From Gammaproteobacteria bacterium (GTDB lineage: Bacteria; Pseudomonadota; Gammaproteobacteria; UBA6429; Thiohalophilaceae): a stretch of 35,318 bases of DNA. The notes beneath the pieces are model-generated. The model was given only the letters and a program-made list of their open reading frames with translations. It was not told the origin of the DNA and made no database searches. The stretch is taken from positions 1 through 35,318 of the forward strand of contig WGLP01000016.1 of NCBI GenBank assembly GCA_016125505.1, written 5' to 3'. Below are positions 8,296-20,328 of the stretch, piece after piece (positions within the stretch are counted from its first letter, which is position 1; each line of letters opens with the position of its first letter). The position numbers and the translations under genes are program-made.

Positions 8296-8544
8296 CTAGT
8301 GCCTTGCTGCGTACTGGGCATCCACTTCCGCTTCCGCCTGCAACCAGTCATCAAGCGCCTTCTCGCCTTCGAACCCCCGTTGCTCAGCGATGAGGTAGGC
8401 TGCCTCGGCGATCAGACGCTGGCGTTCTTCAGGAGCAATGCTCTGGCTACTCTCATGTTCAGCAGCCGCCTTTTTCACAGCAGATCTTCTTGCTGCTGTC
8501 TGCTTTTCTGTTGCCTCTTTTGAATGATGTGATTGCGATGTCAT
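8296..8544 (-). CDS. DUF2934 domain protein
   Basis: This is an 82-residue protein from the ATG at 8544, with AAAAGGAGG positioned 7 nt upstream, a strong ribosome site that fixes the start. The N-terminal half is polar, Ala/Lys/Ser rich and probably disordered. The C-terminal half (about 44-80) has APEERQRLIAEAAYLIAEQRGF and DDWLQAEAEV, which I recognise as the DUF2934 motif. The function of DUF2934 is unknown; the proteins are small and soluble and often lie near stress or accessory genes. Here it lies alone between two 41-bp direct repeats, beyond the integrase end of the ICE. It reads toward the ICE. Confidence 0.8.
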   Translation of the reverse strand: MTSQSHHSKEATEKQTAARRSAVKKAAAEHESSQSIAPEERQRLIAEAAYLIAEQRGFEGEKALDDWLQAEAEVDAQYAARH

Positions 8545-8839
8545 TGGCGTTCCTCCTTTTCTCCAACAAATCAAAAAATAGCGCGGGCATTCGACGTTCG
8601 CACACCTGTTTCCGAGGTCTATCTTCCGCTTTTGGAGTATTACCGATTGAAATCAATCATCTCCTTGCAAAATGCCGCCACTCGAATTTAATTCCAGTTA
8701 AATCTTGCGTCCGGTGGGATACCCTTCATACAAAATCATAGACGGCCAGACCACATTTTCCACGAAGCTACTTACAGGCTCGTCCCTTGTCCGAGCACGA
8801 GTAGGACGCTTGCAACAAAGTGGCGAGCACGGCCTGTGG
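8545..8839. other. Gene-free spacer upstream of the DUF2934 gene
   Basis: Open frames here are short, lack ribosome sites and have no recognisable product. The only structure noted is a 6-bp-arm palindrome GATTGA-AA-TCAATC at 8645-8658, about 100 bp upstream of the DUF2934 start, which could be a regulator site. With 8840-9048 (repeat copy 2 and hip operators) this forms about 500 bp without a gene. Confidence 0.4.
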
Positions 8840-8880
8840 ACAGCCAATAGCTAACGGGGCGGTCGGTTACAGTGTAACCA
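8840..8880. repeat. 41-bp direct repeat, copy 2
   Basis: This is the partner of 8004-8044, with two mismatches in 41. The GGTTACA-G-TGTAACC palindrome is at 8865-8879. It lies 169 bp before hipB. In this copy a preceding CCTGTGG (8833-8839) runs straight into the repeat, while around copy 1 a similar CTGTGGACAGCC lies about 35 bp upstream. Confidence 0.8.
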
Positions 8881-8917
8881 CCCGTGACGGGCGTCCGGTG
8901 ATACTCACCCTGTTTTT

Positions 8918-9029
8918 TACCGTACGTGATATTTTCTCGACATGGGCCGCTTGCACGCCTATATTTATCACGTACGGTAACTATTTCTTGCCATCGGCCG
9001 ATCTAGCTGTTATTTTTTACCGTACGGTA
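8918..9029 (+). promoter_or_regulatory. hipBA operator array: three CGTACG-centred sites, exactly 50 bp apart
   Basis: Site 1 is TACCGTACGTGATA (8918-8931). Site 2 is its exact reverse complement, TATCACGTACGGTA (8966-8979). Site 3 is the full palindrome TACCGTACGGTA (9018-9029), 19 bp before the hipB ATG. The CGTACG cores start at 8921, 8971 and 9021. HipB is a known autorepressor that binds several palindromic operators upstream of its own gene, so these are the likely HipB sites. Confidence 0.75.
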
Positions 9030-9048
9030 TCTTTTTAGAGGCGCGGCC

Positions 9049-9336
9049 ATGACAGAGGAAGATAACATTTACGGCGCGGTCCAGACGGCCGAGGAACTCG
9101 GCCGCTTGGCGCGCGCCCATCGCAAGCACCGGCGCCTGACCCTGGAGACGGTCTCCGGGCTCGGTAACCTGAGCACGCGCTTCCTCTCGGAGTTTGAACG
9201 GGGCAAGGAGACGGCCGAGATCGGCAAGGTCCTGAAGGCGCTGCGCACCTTAGGCTTGGAGGTCATCATCCAACCGCGCGGGCGGGCGACGCCGGCTCAC
9301 CGCACCGGCAAGACCCGTGAGGAGAAGACCTCATGA
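9049..9336 (+). CDS. hipB: HipB-type antitoxin / autorepressor
   Basis: This is a 95-residue Xre-family helix-turn-helix protein. The DNA-binding domain spans about 15-75 (LGRLARAHRKHRRLTLETVSG, then STRFLSEFERGKETAEI), followed by LKALRTLGLEVII and a basic, flexible tail. It should neutralise HipA and repress the operon. AGAGG lies 7 nt before the ATG. Its stop overlaps the hipA start by 4 bp (ATGA), so the two are coupled. Three palindromic sites upstream are its likely operators. The gene lies just beyond the ICE end and may be part of acquired DNA. Confidence 0.9.
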   Translation: MTEEDNIYGAVQTAEELGRLARAHRKHRRLTLETVSGLGNLSTRFLSEFERGKETAEIGKVLKALRTLGLEVIIQPRGRATPAHRTGKTREEKTS

Positions 9337-10649
9337 GCGACCCCGACATCCTCAACGTCTGGCATGAGCAGCGCTTGGTCGGTCAGCTCTGGCGCAATAC
9401 GACTGGGGCCATCGGATTTCGCTACGATCCCAACTGGATCACCGGCGGTTTCGCCGATGGGACCGAGGCGAGGGCCGCGCGCCATGGACGGCGCGATTGC
9501 GGCTTCGCCGTGTCCCGCTCCCTGCCGCTGGCGGTCCGGGAATTCGCCCCGGAGGAAGGCACCGCGCAGCGCTGGTTCGCCAATCTGTTGCCTGAGGGGG
9601 CGGTGCGCGAACACATCGTCCGCGACCTCAAACTGCCGAATACGGATTTCGACCTGCTGCGCGCCATCGGCGGCGAGTGTGCCGGCGCGCTGTCGATTCT
9701 GCCCGTGGACCGGCAACCATCGGGCCAGCGGCAGTACCGTCCGTTGACGGAGAAGGACCTGGCCGACCTGGCGGCGCGCCGGGGACAGATCTACGCCGTC
9801 TGGCCGGCGGACGAGCGCCCGCGATTGTCGCTCGCCGGCGCCCAGGACAAGTGCCCGGTACTGGTGCACGACGATCAGGTTTTTCTGCCGCAGGGCGAAG
9901 CGCCTTCCAGTCACATCCTGAAATTCGAGCTGGCCGACTACCGTCATCTGCCCGCCTACGAGACCTTCACCACACAACTGGCCGCGGCCATCGGCCTGCC
10001 GGTGGTCGATATCAGTTTGCGGTCCATTGGAAAAACCCGGTACGCACAGATTGCGCGCTATGATCGGCTTTGGGATGAACGCGGCGAGGTGCAGCGATTG
10101 CACCAGGAGGATTTCTGCCAGGCCCTGGGTTACGGGCACGAGAAGAAATATCAGGAACACGGTGGACCATCCTTCGCGCAGTGCTACCGCCTGGTGCAGG
10201 AGGCCTCCAGCGAGCCGGCCATCGATGTGCAACACCTGCTGCGCTGGCAGATATTCAATGTGCTGGCGGGCAACTCAGACGGTCACGCCAAGAACCTCTC
10301 CCTGTTGCATTTGCCTGATGATGCAACCCGCCCCCAGACCCGATTAGCACCGTTCTATGACCTGGTGTGTACGCGCGCCATCGAACGCATCGACTACCAT
10401 CTCGCCTTCGATGTCGGCGGAGAGCGCAATCCCAGTGTGATCACTTCAGCCCACTGGGAGGCACTTGCCAGGGCGTGCGACGTGCGGCCGCAATTTCTCG
10501 GCAATCTGGTACGTGAAACCGCGGCCGCATTGCTGGAAAATCTCGGGCCGTCACGGGAAACCTTCGAGGCACGCTATGGCGCCTATCCGGCGCTGCAACG
10601 CATCGAGAAGGTTGTCACCACACAGTGCCGGCGCATGATGAAACGATAG
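9333..10649 (+). CDS. hipA: HipA-type serine/threonine kinase toxin
   Basis: This 438-residue toxin is of normal HipA length. HipA kinases phosphorylate glutamyl-tRNA synthetase in E. coli and cause growth arrest and persistence. The N-terminal domain covers about 1-125 (with FANLLPEGAVREH). The P-loop-like SLAGAQDK is at 166-173, with the serine that autophosphorylates in E. coli HipA. The catalytic loop NSDGHAKNLSLL has Asp at about 316, and the metal-binding APFYDLV has Asp at about 343. All key residues are present, so it should be active. It overlaps hipB by 4 bp. The substrate of this particular kinase cannot be read from the sequence. Confidence 0.92.
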   Translation: MSDPDILNVWHEQRLVGQLWRNTTGAIGFRYDPNWITGGFADGTEARAARHGRRDCGFAVSRSLPLAVREFAPEEGTAQRWFANLLPEGAVREHIVRDLKLPNTDFDLLRAIGGECAGALSILPVDRQPSGQRQYRPLTEKDLADLAARRGQIYAVWPADERPRLSLAGAQDKCPVLVHDDQVFLPQGEAPSSHILKFELADYRHLPAYETFTTQLAAAIGLPVVDISLRSIGKTRYAQIARYDRLWDERGEVQRLHQEDFCQALGYGHEKKYQEHGGPSFAQCYRLVQEASSEPAIDVQHLLRWQIFNVLAGNSDGHAKNLSLLHLPDDATRPQTRLAPFYDLVCTRAIERIDYHLAFDVGGERNPSVITSAHWEALARACDVRPQFLGNLVRETAAALLENLGPSRETFEARYGAYPALQRIEKVVTTQCRRMMKR

Positions 10650-10689
10650 TAGAAGGCCATCGAACCCGGCTCACAGTCGCGTGACATCC

Positions 10690-10708
10690 GCCGGGGAAAT
10701 CCCCCGGC
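10690..10708. terminator. Hairpin between convergent hipA and ligA
   Basis: GCCGGGG/CCCCGGC 7-bp arms with a 5-nt loop lie between the hipA stop and the ligA stop. There is no T-run, so it is a weak terminator candidate for either strand. Confidence 0.4.
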
Positions 10709-10723
10709 ACCGCTGCCGCCTGC

Positions 10724-12829
<2,106 letters not shown>

Positions 12830-12909
12830 TTACAAGCGGATAAGTTGACGGGACAATCACCAGGCCATGATCGCCCCTTTCACCTGATCCACGGCAGAAA
12901 AGTACCCAT

Positions 12910-13437
12910 ATGAATCAACCGAAAGACAAAACGAATTCAGGTGGTGATCGCCTCATCCAGGGCTACGATCGCATGTTACAGCGTGCGGAACACGCCCTCG
13001 GCTCAGCCGCGGCGCGCTCCGAGGCGGCGCTGACACATGCACTCCATGCCGCGCGCGAGAAGGCGGTCGCGCTGGGAGAACTGACGCGCGAGGAAGCGGA
13101 CCGGGTTCACGATTTCATCACCCGTGACCTTTACGACATGGGGCGACATCTGGCCGAGGAGGAACGCGATCTCGCGGACTGGCTGCGCCTCAGCCTGCTG
13201 TTGGTAGAAAAACAGCTGCTGCACCGGATCGAAGCGTTGGTGCAAGCCGCAAAGCTCGAACTCAAACACCTGGAAAAGGCCAAGCGCCGATTCGATGAGT
13301 GGCATACGGGTGAAATAACAACCATCGGGACGCTGCGCTGCCGAAACTGTGGTGAACACCTGCACTTTGAACGCACCGGCCATATCCCGCCCTGTCCGAA
13401 GTGCCATGCCACTGTGTACGAGCGCGTCAAGAGCTGA
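12910..13437 (+). CDS. Zinc-ribbon-containing DUF1451 (YbeL-like) protein
   Basis: This 175-residue soluble protein has a long helical N-terminal region (about 10-135, heptad-like, with ARSEAALTHALHAAREKA and LTREEADRVHDFITRDL). A C-terminal zinc ribbon follows, with CRNCG (about 144-148) and CPKCH (about 162-166). This layout is that of the DUF1451/YbeL family of E. coli. The function is not known, but expression of such proteins has been linked to stress in some species. It is transcribed away from ligA across a 176-bp divergent intergenic region. It lies at the border of the proteostasis block but is not clearly part of it. Confidence 0.85.
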   Translation: MNQPKDKTNSGGDRLIQGYDRMLQRAEHALGSAAARSEAALTHALHAAREKAVALGELTREEADRVHDFITRDLYDMGRHLAEEERDLADWLRLSLLLVEKQLLHRIEALVQAAKLELKHLEKAKRRFDEWHTGEITTIGTLRCRNCGEHLHFERTGHIPPCPKCHATVYERVKS

Positions 13438-13680
13438 AATTAGTAAGCGCGCTTCGACACCATAGATTCCCTTTTTTTCGAACCGGCCCGTGGCGGTTAT
13501 CCCACACATAAAGCGTGCAACCTGGCCGCGGCGGGAACTTTTTTTCAGCCCATCGGTCATTAAAGACGCTTCGCAAGAAGCAAAGGTTGAATGCGGCGAG
13601 CGGTGATGTTTGATCGCATTCTAATTACCTTAAACCGTAATTGTGGCTTTTGCTTTGCTTAATTTAAGGAGGTAAAAACT

Positions 13681-13980
13681 ATGACTACATTTTCGGTAAT
13701 TAACAACCGCATCCTCAATCGCTGGCGGGTGCCGGCCATGCTGGGCCTGACCGGTTTCGCCCTGGCGGCGCATGCGTTGGTCATTGCCGCGCCGGTGGGC
13801 GTAAGCAATGCCATGGCCGTTTTGGCCGGTGCGTTGCTAGCCTGCACCGCACCAGTGCTTAACGACATACTGGCCGCCAGCCAGGGACGTCAGCCGACTG
13901 GGCGCGTCTTCTCCTTCCCGCGCCGTGACGGCGACACGTCCGTAGGCACGCCCGCAAGCGACAACCGGCGCGCTGCCTAA
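13681..13980 (+). CDS. Small two-helix membrane protein before the Hsp20 genes
   Basis: The 99-residue product starts at an ATG 8 nt after a strong AAGGAGG. Two hydrophobic helices are visible (about 20-38, MLGLTGFALAAHALVIAA, and about 43-60, AMAVLAGALLACTAPVL), then a short polar, basic tail. No family is recognised. It is followed by a good terminator, so it is probably a single-gene unit. Its position beside small heat-shock genes recalls the small membrane proteins (HdeD, YfdX) in stress-tolerance loci, but there is no sequence evidence that it is one of these. Confidence 0.7.
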   Translation: MTTFSVINNRILNRWRVPAMLGLTGFALAAHALVIAAPVGVSNAMAVLAGALLACTAPVLNDILAASQGRQPTGRVFSFPRRDGDTSVGTPASDNRRAA

Positions 13981-13982
13981 CA

Positions 13983-14041
13983 GGCGCCCGTCTTGCCCCG
14001 GGGTGGTGATGCTCTCATCGCCCGCGGGGCGGGCGTTTTTT
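13983..14041 (+). terminator. Intrinsic terminator after the small membrane protein gene
   Basis: Arms CGCCC...GCCCCG and CGGGGC-GGGCG form a GC-rich hairpin (13983-14034), followed by a T7 run at 14035-14041. This ends the 13681-13980 transcript and isolates it from the heat-shock promoter downstream. The rest of 13981-14300 holds only that promoter and no gene. Confidence 0.75.
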
Positions 14042-14191
14042 TACTCCTTCCCGTATCAGCGCTCGCGCAATCCGCTTCCCCCGACCCGGGCAAAAAACCG
14101 TGCTTATTGTTCCGCGCCCCAGTGGCGTCGCCTGCTGCGTCGATGGCTTCTGGCACCGCGAGCGACGAACCCGAAAACGGGGCCATCACCC

Positions 14192-14219
14192 CTTGAAAAC
14201 GCTGAAACGGGCCTTATAT
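14192..14219 (+). promoter_or_regulatory. Sigma-32 (heat-shock) promoter of the hsp20 pair
   Basis: The sequence contains CCCCTTGAA at 14189-14197 (-35 element CTTGAA at 14192-14197), a 13-nt spacer, and GCCTTATAT at 14211-14219, matching the sigma-32 -10 consensus CCCCATNTA partly. It lies 82 bp before the first hsp20 ATG. The -35 matches the RpoH consensus exactly and the -10 in part. Confidence 0.7.
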
Positions 14220-14300
14220 CAACAGTGCAGGCGTGAGGCTTAAGGCGCGCGACCTGCACCGTTTTTGTCAGTTCATATTGCTTTTAAAGGAGGATATGCC

Positions 14301-14774
14301 ATGACAAACATCGATCTATCACCGTTGTATCGCACCAGCATTGGTTTCGACCACCTGGCTTCCCTGCTCGACAGCGCCTTTCGCGCCGACAGCGGCAGCA
14401 ACTACCCACCCTATGATATCGAGGCCCTGGGCGATGACCGCTATGGCATCTGCATCGCCGTAGCCGGCTTCAATCAAGACGAGCTGGACGTGCAGGTGGA
14501 AAATGGCGTGCTCGCCGTGCGCGGCAAAAAGCGGGACGAGGCCAAGACCAAGCGCAACTACCTCTATCAGGGAATCGCCAACCGCGCGTTCGAGCGCAAG
14601 TTCAACCTGGCCGACCACGTGGAGGTGACCGGGGCCAAACTGGTCAACGGCCTGCTCACCATCGAGCTCAAGCGCGAGCTGCCCGAGGCCATGAAGCCCA
14701 AGCGCATCGCCATCAACAGCGATGGCAACCAGCGGGTCATCGAGCACCAGAGCGAGACCAGCAAGGCCGCCTGA
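14301..14774 (+). CDS. Small heat-shock protein Hsp20, IbpA-like (class A)
   Basis: This is an ATP-independent holdase that binds unfolding proteins and keeps them ready for ClpB and DnaK. From the ATG at 14301, with AAAGGAGG ending 7 nt upstream, it has 157 residues. The N-terminal arm is about 1-33. The alpha-crystallin domain runs about 34-135, beginning YPPYDIEALGDD and ending with the typical A-x-x-x-N-G-L-L pattern (GAKLVNGLLTIEL). The C-terminal tail carries an I-x-I motif (RIAINS), which mediates oligomer assembly. This is the E. coli IbpA/IbpB type. It follows a sigma-32 promoter. The second hsp20 starts about 95 bp downstream, after a hairpin at 14787-14807, and is likely co-transcribed. 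Confidence 0.93.
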   Translation: MTNIDLSPLYRTSIGFDHLASLLDSAFRADSGSNYPPYDIEALGDDRYGICIAVAGFNQDELDVQVENGVLAVRGKKRDEAKTKRNYLYQGIANRAFERKFNLADHVEVTGAKLVNGLLTIELKRELPEAMKPKRIAINSDGNQRVIEHQSETSKAA

Positions 14775-14786
14775 CGGTGACCAGGG

Positions 14787-14807
14787 GCGGGGCCGCCACG
14801 GCCCCGC
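14787..14807 (+). promoter_or_regulatory. Intergenic hairpin between the two hsp20 genes
   Basis: GCGGGGCC/GGCCCCGC 8-bp arms with a 5-nt loop. There is no T-run, so it is not a normal terminator; it may attenuate or stabilise the message between the two genes. Confidence 0.45.
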
Positions 14808-14868
14808 TTCCGCCGCCTCGCAGGACAAACAGTTACCGTTATACCAACACCCACAAGGAGGGAGCGCC

Positions 14869-15438
14869 ATGGACATGAAAAAACTCAATCCCTGGAACTG
14901 GTTCAAGCACGAAGAAAAACAGGACAAGCAGGAAGTGGTCCCCGTCAAGCCCGGCGAAACCCTGCCGGCGCAAAACCCCTTCGCCAACATGATGCAACTG
15001 CATCGCGAGATCGACCGCCTGTTCGACGAGGCCTTCCGCGGCTTTCCCAGCCTCAGCATGCCGTCCTGGCCGCGCCTGGGCGGCGAGGACTTTGTGCCGG
15101 CGTTTCATGCCAGCGTCAACGTGGCCAGCGACGACAAGCAATACACCATCACCCTGGAAGCCCCCGGCATGGAGCAGAAGGACCTGTCCATCGAGCTCAA
15201 GGACCAGGCCCTGTTCATCAAGGGCAACAAGCAACAGGAGACGGAAGAAAAGGACAAGCACTACTACCGCATCGAGCGCCAATACGGCAGCTTCGAGCGC
15301 GTGCTGGCCCTGCCCGATGACGCCAACGCGGACGAAATCAGCGCCAGCATGAAAAACGGCGTGCTCACAGTGACCATACCGCGCAAGGAACTGCCGGAAT
15401 CGGCCAGCGGCAAACGCATCGAGATAAAGTCCAAATGA
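14869..15438 (+). CDS. Small heat-shock protein Hsp20, second type
   Basis: I start at the ATG at 14869, with AAGGAGG just upstream; the open frame continues further 5' but lies over the upstream gene. The 189-residue product has a long N-terminal arm (about 1-75), including NPFANMMQLHREIDRLFDEAF, which is typical of the HSP16-type class. The alpha-crystallin domain runs about 80-175 and includes SASMKNGVLTVTIPRKELP, with a C-terminal IEI motif. It differs in architecture from the upstream IbpA-like protein, so the two may have different client ranges or assemble together. It is probably in the same sigma-32 operon. Confidence 0.92.
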   Translation: MDMKKLNPWNWFKHEEKQDKQEVVPVKPGETLPAQNPFANMMQLHREIDRLFDEAFRGFPSLSMPSWPRLGGEDFVPAFHASVNVASDDKQYTITLEAPGMEQKDLSIELKDQALFIKGNKQQETEEKDKHYYRIERQYGSFERVLALPDDANADEISASMKNGVLTVTIPRKELPESASGKRIEIKSK

Positions 15439-15493
15439 TTTTCCGGCGCAGCAGCGCAGGATTTTTCATCGGCTTCTGTGCCTGCTCATCACA

Positions 15494-15534
15494 AGCCCCG
15501 GACTTGCGGCCCGCGCCGCGGCCGGGGCTTTGCT
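15494..15534 (+). terminator. Intrinsic terminator of the hsp20 operon
   Basis: AGCCCCGG (15494-15501) and CCGGGGCT (15522-15529) are perfect 8-bp arms, followed by TTGCTTT. It lies between the convergent hsp20 and protease genes. The T-rich side supports the plus direction. Confidence 0.7.
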
Positions 15535-15596
15535 TTAGCATCCCCACAGACCCTGCGCCTTGGCGGATGCAGTAGGCGGGTGGTGCGCAATGCCGG

Positions 15597-16727
<1,131 letters not shown>

Positions 16728-16807
16728 GGTAAGTTCCTTGGATTTTTTAGCGATGGAACGGATTAAAACAGGTCTGGCGGTTCACAGCGAGGCCACCCTA
16801 ATCGGTT

Positions 16808-18712
<1,905 letters not shown>

Positions 18713-18774
18713 GCTTTATTTCCTTCTTGTGTTTCACGCCTCAAACGCCGCCCACCGCGCGTTTGAAGCACCGT

Positions 18775-19800
18775 TCAGCCAACCGCTACGGCGATCTGAT
18801 TTCTGCCGTTGCCCTTCGCCCGGTACAGGGCATGGTCGGCCTGTTTCAACGCCTCGCCCGCTGCCGGCATGTCCGCCCGCAGCTGCGCCAGGCCAATGCT
18901 GACGGTGTACGCCAGGACGTGCTCACCATAGGTCAGCGTGGTGGCCGCGACCGCCAGGCGGAAACGCTCGGCCCATGCCTGCGCCGAGTCGGGCGTGTCA
19001 TCTTGCAGAATGACCGCGAATTCCTCGCCGCCGAGGCGCGCCGCCAGATCGTTTTTGCGGACAGTATTCGCCAAGGTGCTGGCGAAGTGTTTTAACACCA
19101 TATCACCGGCGTCGTGGCCGTAGGTATCGTTGATGCGTTTGAAGTGATTGATATCGCACAGGGCCACGGTGACCACCTGACCCGGCTGGCGTTTCAAGCG
19201 CGCCCATTCCATCGCCAGGCGCTCCTGAAACACGCGCCGGTTGGGCACCCCCGTCAGCTCATCGGTCGCCGCCATCCGCAGCAGTTGCTGTTCCATGTTC
19301 TTTCGCGCCGAGATGTCAAAAAAGGTGCCGACCATCATCTGTGCTTGCCGCGGCGCATTGGCATCGAGCAAGCGCCCGCGTTCCATCACCCAAATCCAAT
19401 GCCCCTGTTTGTGGCGGATGCGAAACTCGCATTCATACCGCGTGGATGGCGCCTTCAAATAGGCCTGCACTCTCGCGGCGCGTTGCGGGGCATCCTGCGG
19501 ATGGATCAACGCCTGCCAGCGCGACGCCATGGCGGGGAATTCCTGCGGCGTGTAACCCAATATCGCCAGCCCGGCTTCGGAAACCACGAACTGGTCGTCG
19601 GACAGCCGCCATTCCCAAACGCCAAGATCGGCGCCAGCCAGGGCGATGGCCGTGCGCGATTCGGCTTCGACGGTTTGACTCCTACTGTGCGCCAACTCGT
19701 TGCTGCGGACGCGTGTGCGTTTTATTACATTCCAAAGCGCGATCCCCAACCCGACATTGAACGCCAGCGATAACCACAACACAAATTGCGATGTGCTCAT
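18775..19800 (-). CDS. Diguanylate cyclase: membrane helix, PAS, GGEEF
   Basis: I use the ATG at 19800, since the frame further upstream runs over trxC and does not read like protein. The 341-residue product has an N-terminal membrane helix (about 6-26), a PAS domain (about 48-165, with GVWEWRLSDDQFVVSE and VGTFFDISARKNMEQQ), and a GGDEF domain (about 175-341). The GGEEF active-site motif is at 257-261, and an RxxD inhibitory site (RKND, 248-251) lies five residues before it. It should make cyclic di-GMP and be product-inhibited. The PAS domain probably senses a small ligand or redox state. It is downstream of trxC, with ftsH next. This is an unusual member for a proteostasis operon. Confidence 0.9.
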   Translation of the reverse strand: MSTSQFVLWLSLAFNVGLGIALWNVIKRTRVRSNELAHSRSQTVEAESRTAIALAGADLGVWEWRLSDDQFVVSEAGLAILGYTPQEFPAMASRWQALIHPQDAPQRAARVQAYLKAPSTRYECEFRIRHKQGHWIWVMERGRLLDANAPRQAQMMVGTFFDISARKNMEQQLLRMAATDELTGVPNRRVFQERLAMEWARLKRQPGQVVTVALCDINHFKRINDTYGHDAGDMVLKHFASTLANTVRKNDLAARLGGEEFAVILQDDTPDSAQAWAERFRLAVAATTLTYGEHVLAYTVSIGLAQLRADMPAAGEALKQADHALYRAKGNGRNQIAVAVG

Positions 19801-19885
19801 GGTTGTCCAAGCGAAGAATCGGGCAAGTATGGCGACCGCCCAACGGGTGGACTGACCATCATATCCTGACGCGACCAGCTCAAAA

Positions 19886-20326
19886 TTAAACGTCCAATTT
19901 GCCGCGTATCCAGCGCACGATGTCCGCCGCGCCCATGGCGCCGGGCTGGCGGGCGATCTCCTTGCCACCTTTGAACAATGCCAGGGTGGGGATGCTGCGA
20001 ATACCATATTGCGCGCCCAGGGCCTGTTCCGCCTCGGTGTTGACCTTGGCCAGGCGCACGCGGGGTTCCAGTTGCGCTGCCGCCTGTTCGAACTGCGGCG
20101 CCATCATCTTGCACGGCCCGCACCAGGGCGCCCAGAAGTCCACCAGCACCGGGATGTCGCTGCGGCTTATGTGCTTGTTAAAGTTGACCGCTGTCAGTTC
20201 GACCGGGTGTGCGGTGAACAATGGCTGGTGGCATTTGCCGCATTTGGGCTGTTCATTCAGCCGCGCCGCAGGGATGCGGTTCACCGCGTCACAATGCGGG
20301 CACAGGATATGGAGTGAGTCACTCAT
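19886..20326 (-). CDS. trxC: Thioredoxin 2 (TrxC), with N-terminal zinc ribbon
   Basis: TrxC reduces protein disulfides in the cytoplasm and is linked to oxidative stress. The ATG at 20326 lies 2 nt after the stop of the APC permease gene. The 146-residue protein has a zinc ribbon (CPHC at 9-12 and CGKC at 29-32), a thioredoxin domain with active site WCGPC at 68-72, and the cis-proline motif SIPTLALF. This arrangement is TrxC, not TrxA. Thioredoxins of this kind occur in heat-resistance loci. The gene appears to be in one operon with the permease and the cyclase. Confidence 0.94.
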   Translation of the reverse strand: MSDSLHILCPHCDAVNRIPAARLNEQPKCGKCHQPLFTAHPVELTAVNFNKHISRSDIPVLVDFWAPWCGPCKMMAPQFEQAAAQLEPRVRLAKVNTEAEQALGAQYGIRSIPTLALFKGGKEIARQPGAMGAADIVRWIRGKLDV

Positions 20327-20328
20327 GG

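Noticed and set aside
8820..9038. A 72-codon frame before hipB.
   Set aside because: It has no ribosome site and covers the 41-bp repeat and the operator sites, so it is not likely a gene.
10690..10708. A strong intrinsic terminator between hipA and ligA.
   Set aside because: The hairpin is good but no T-run follows on either strand, so confidence is low.
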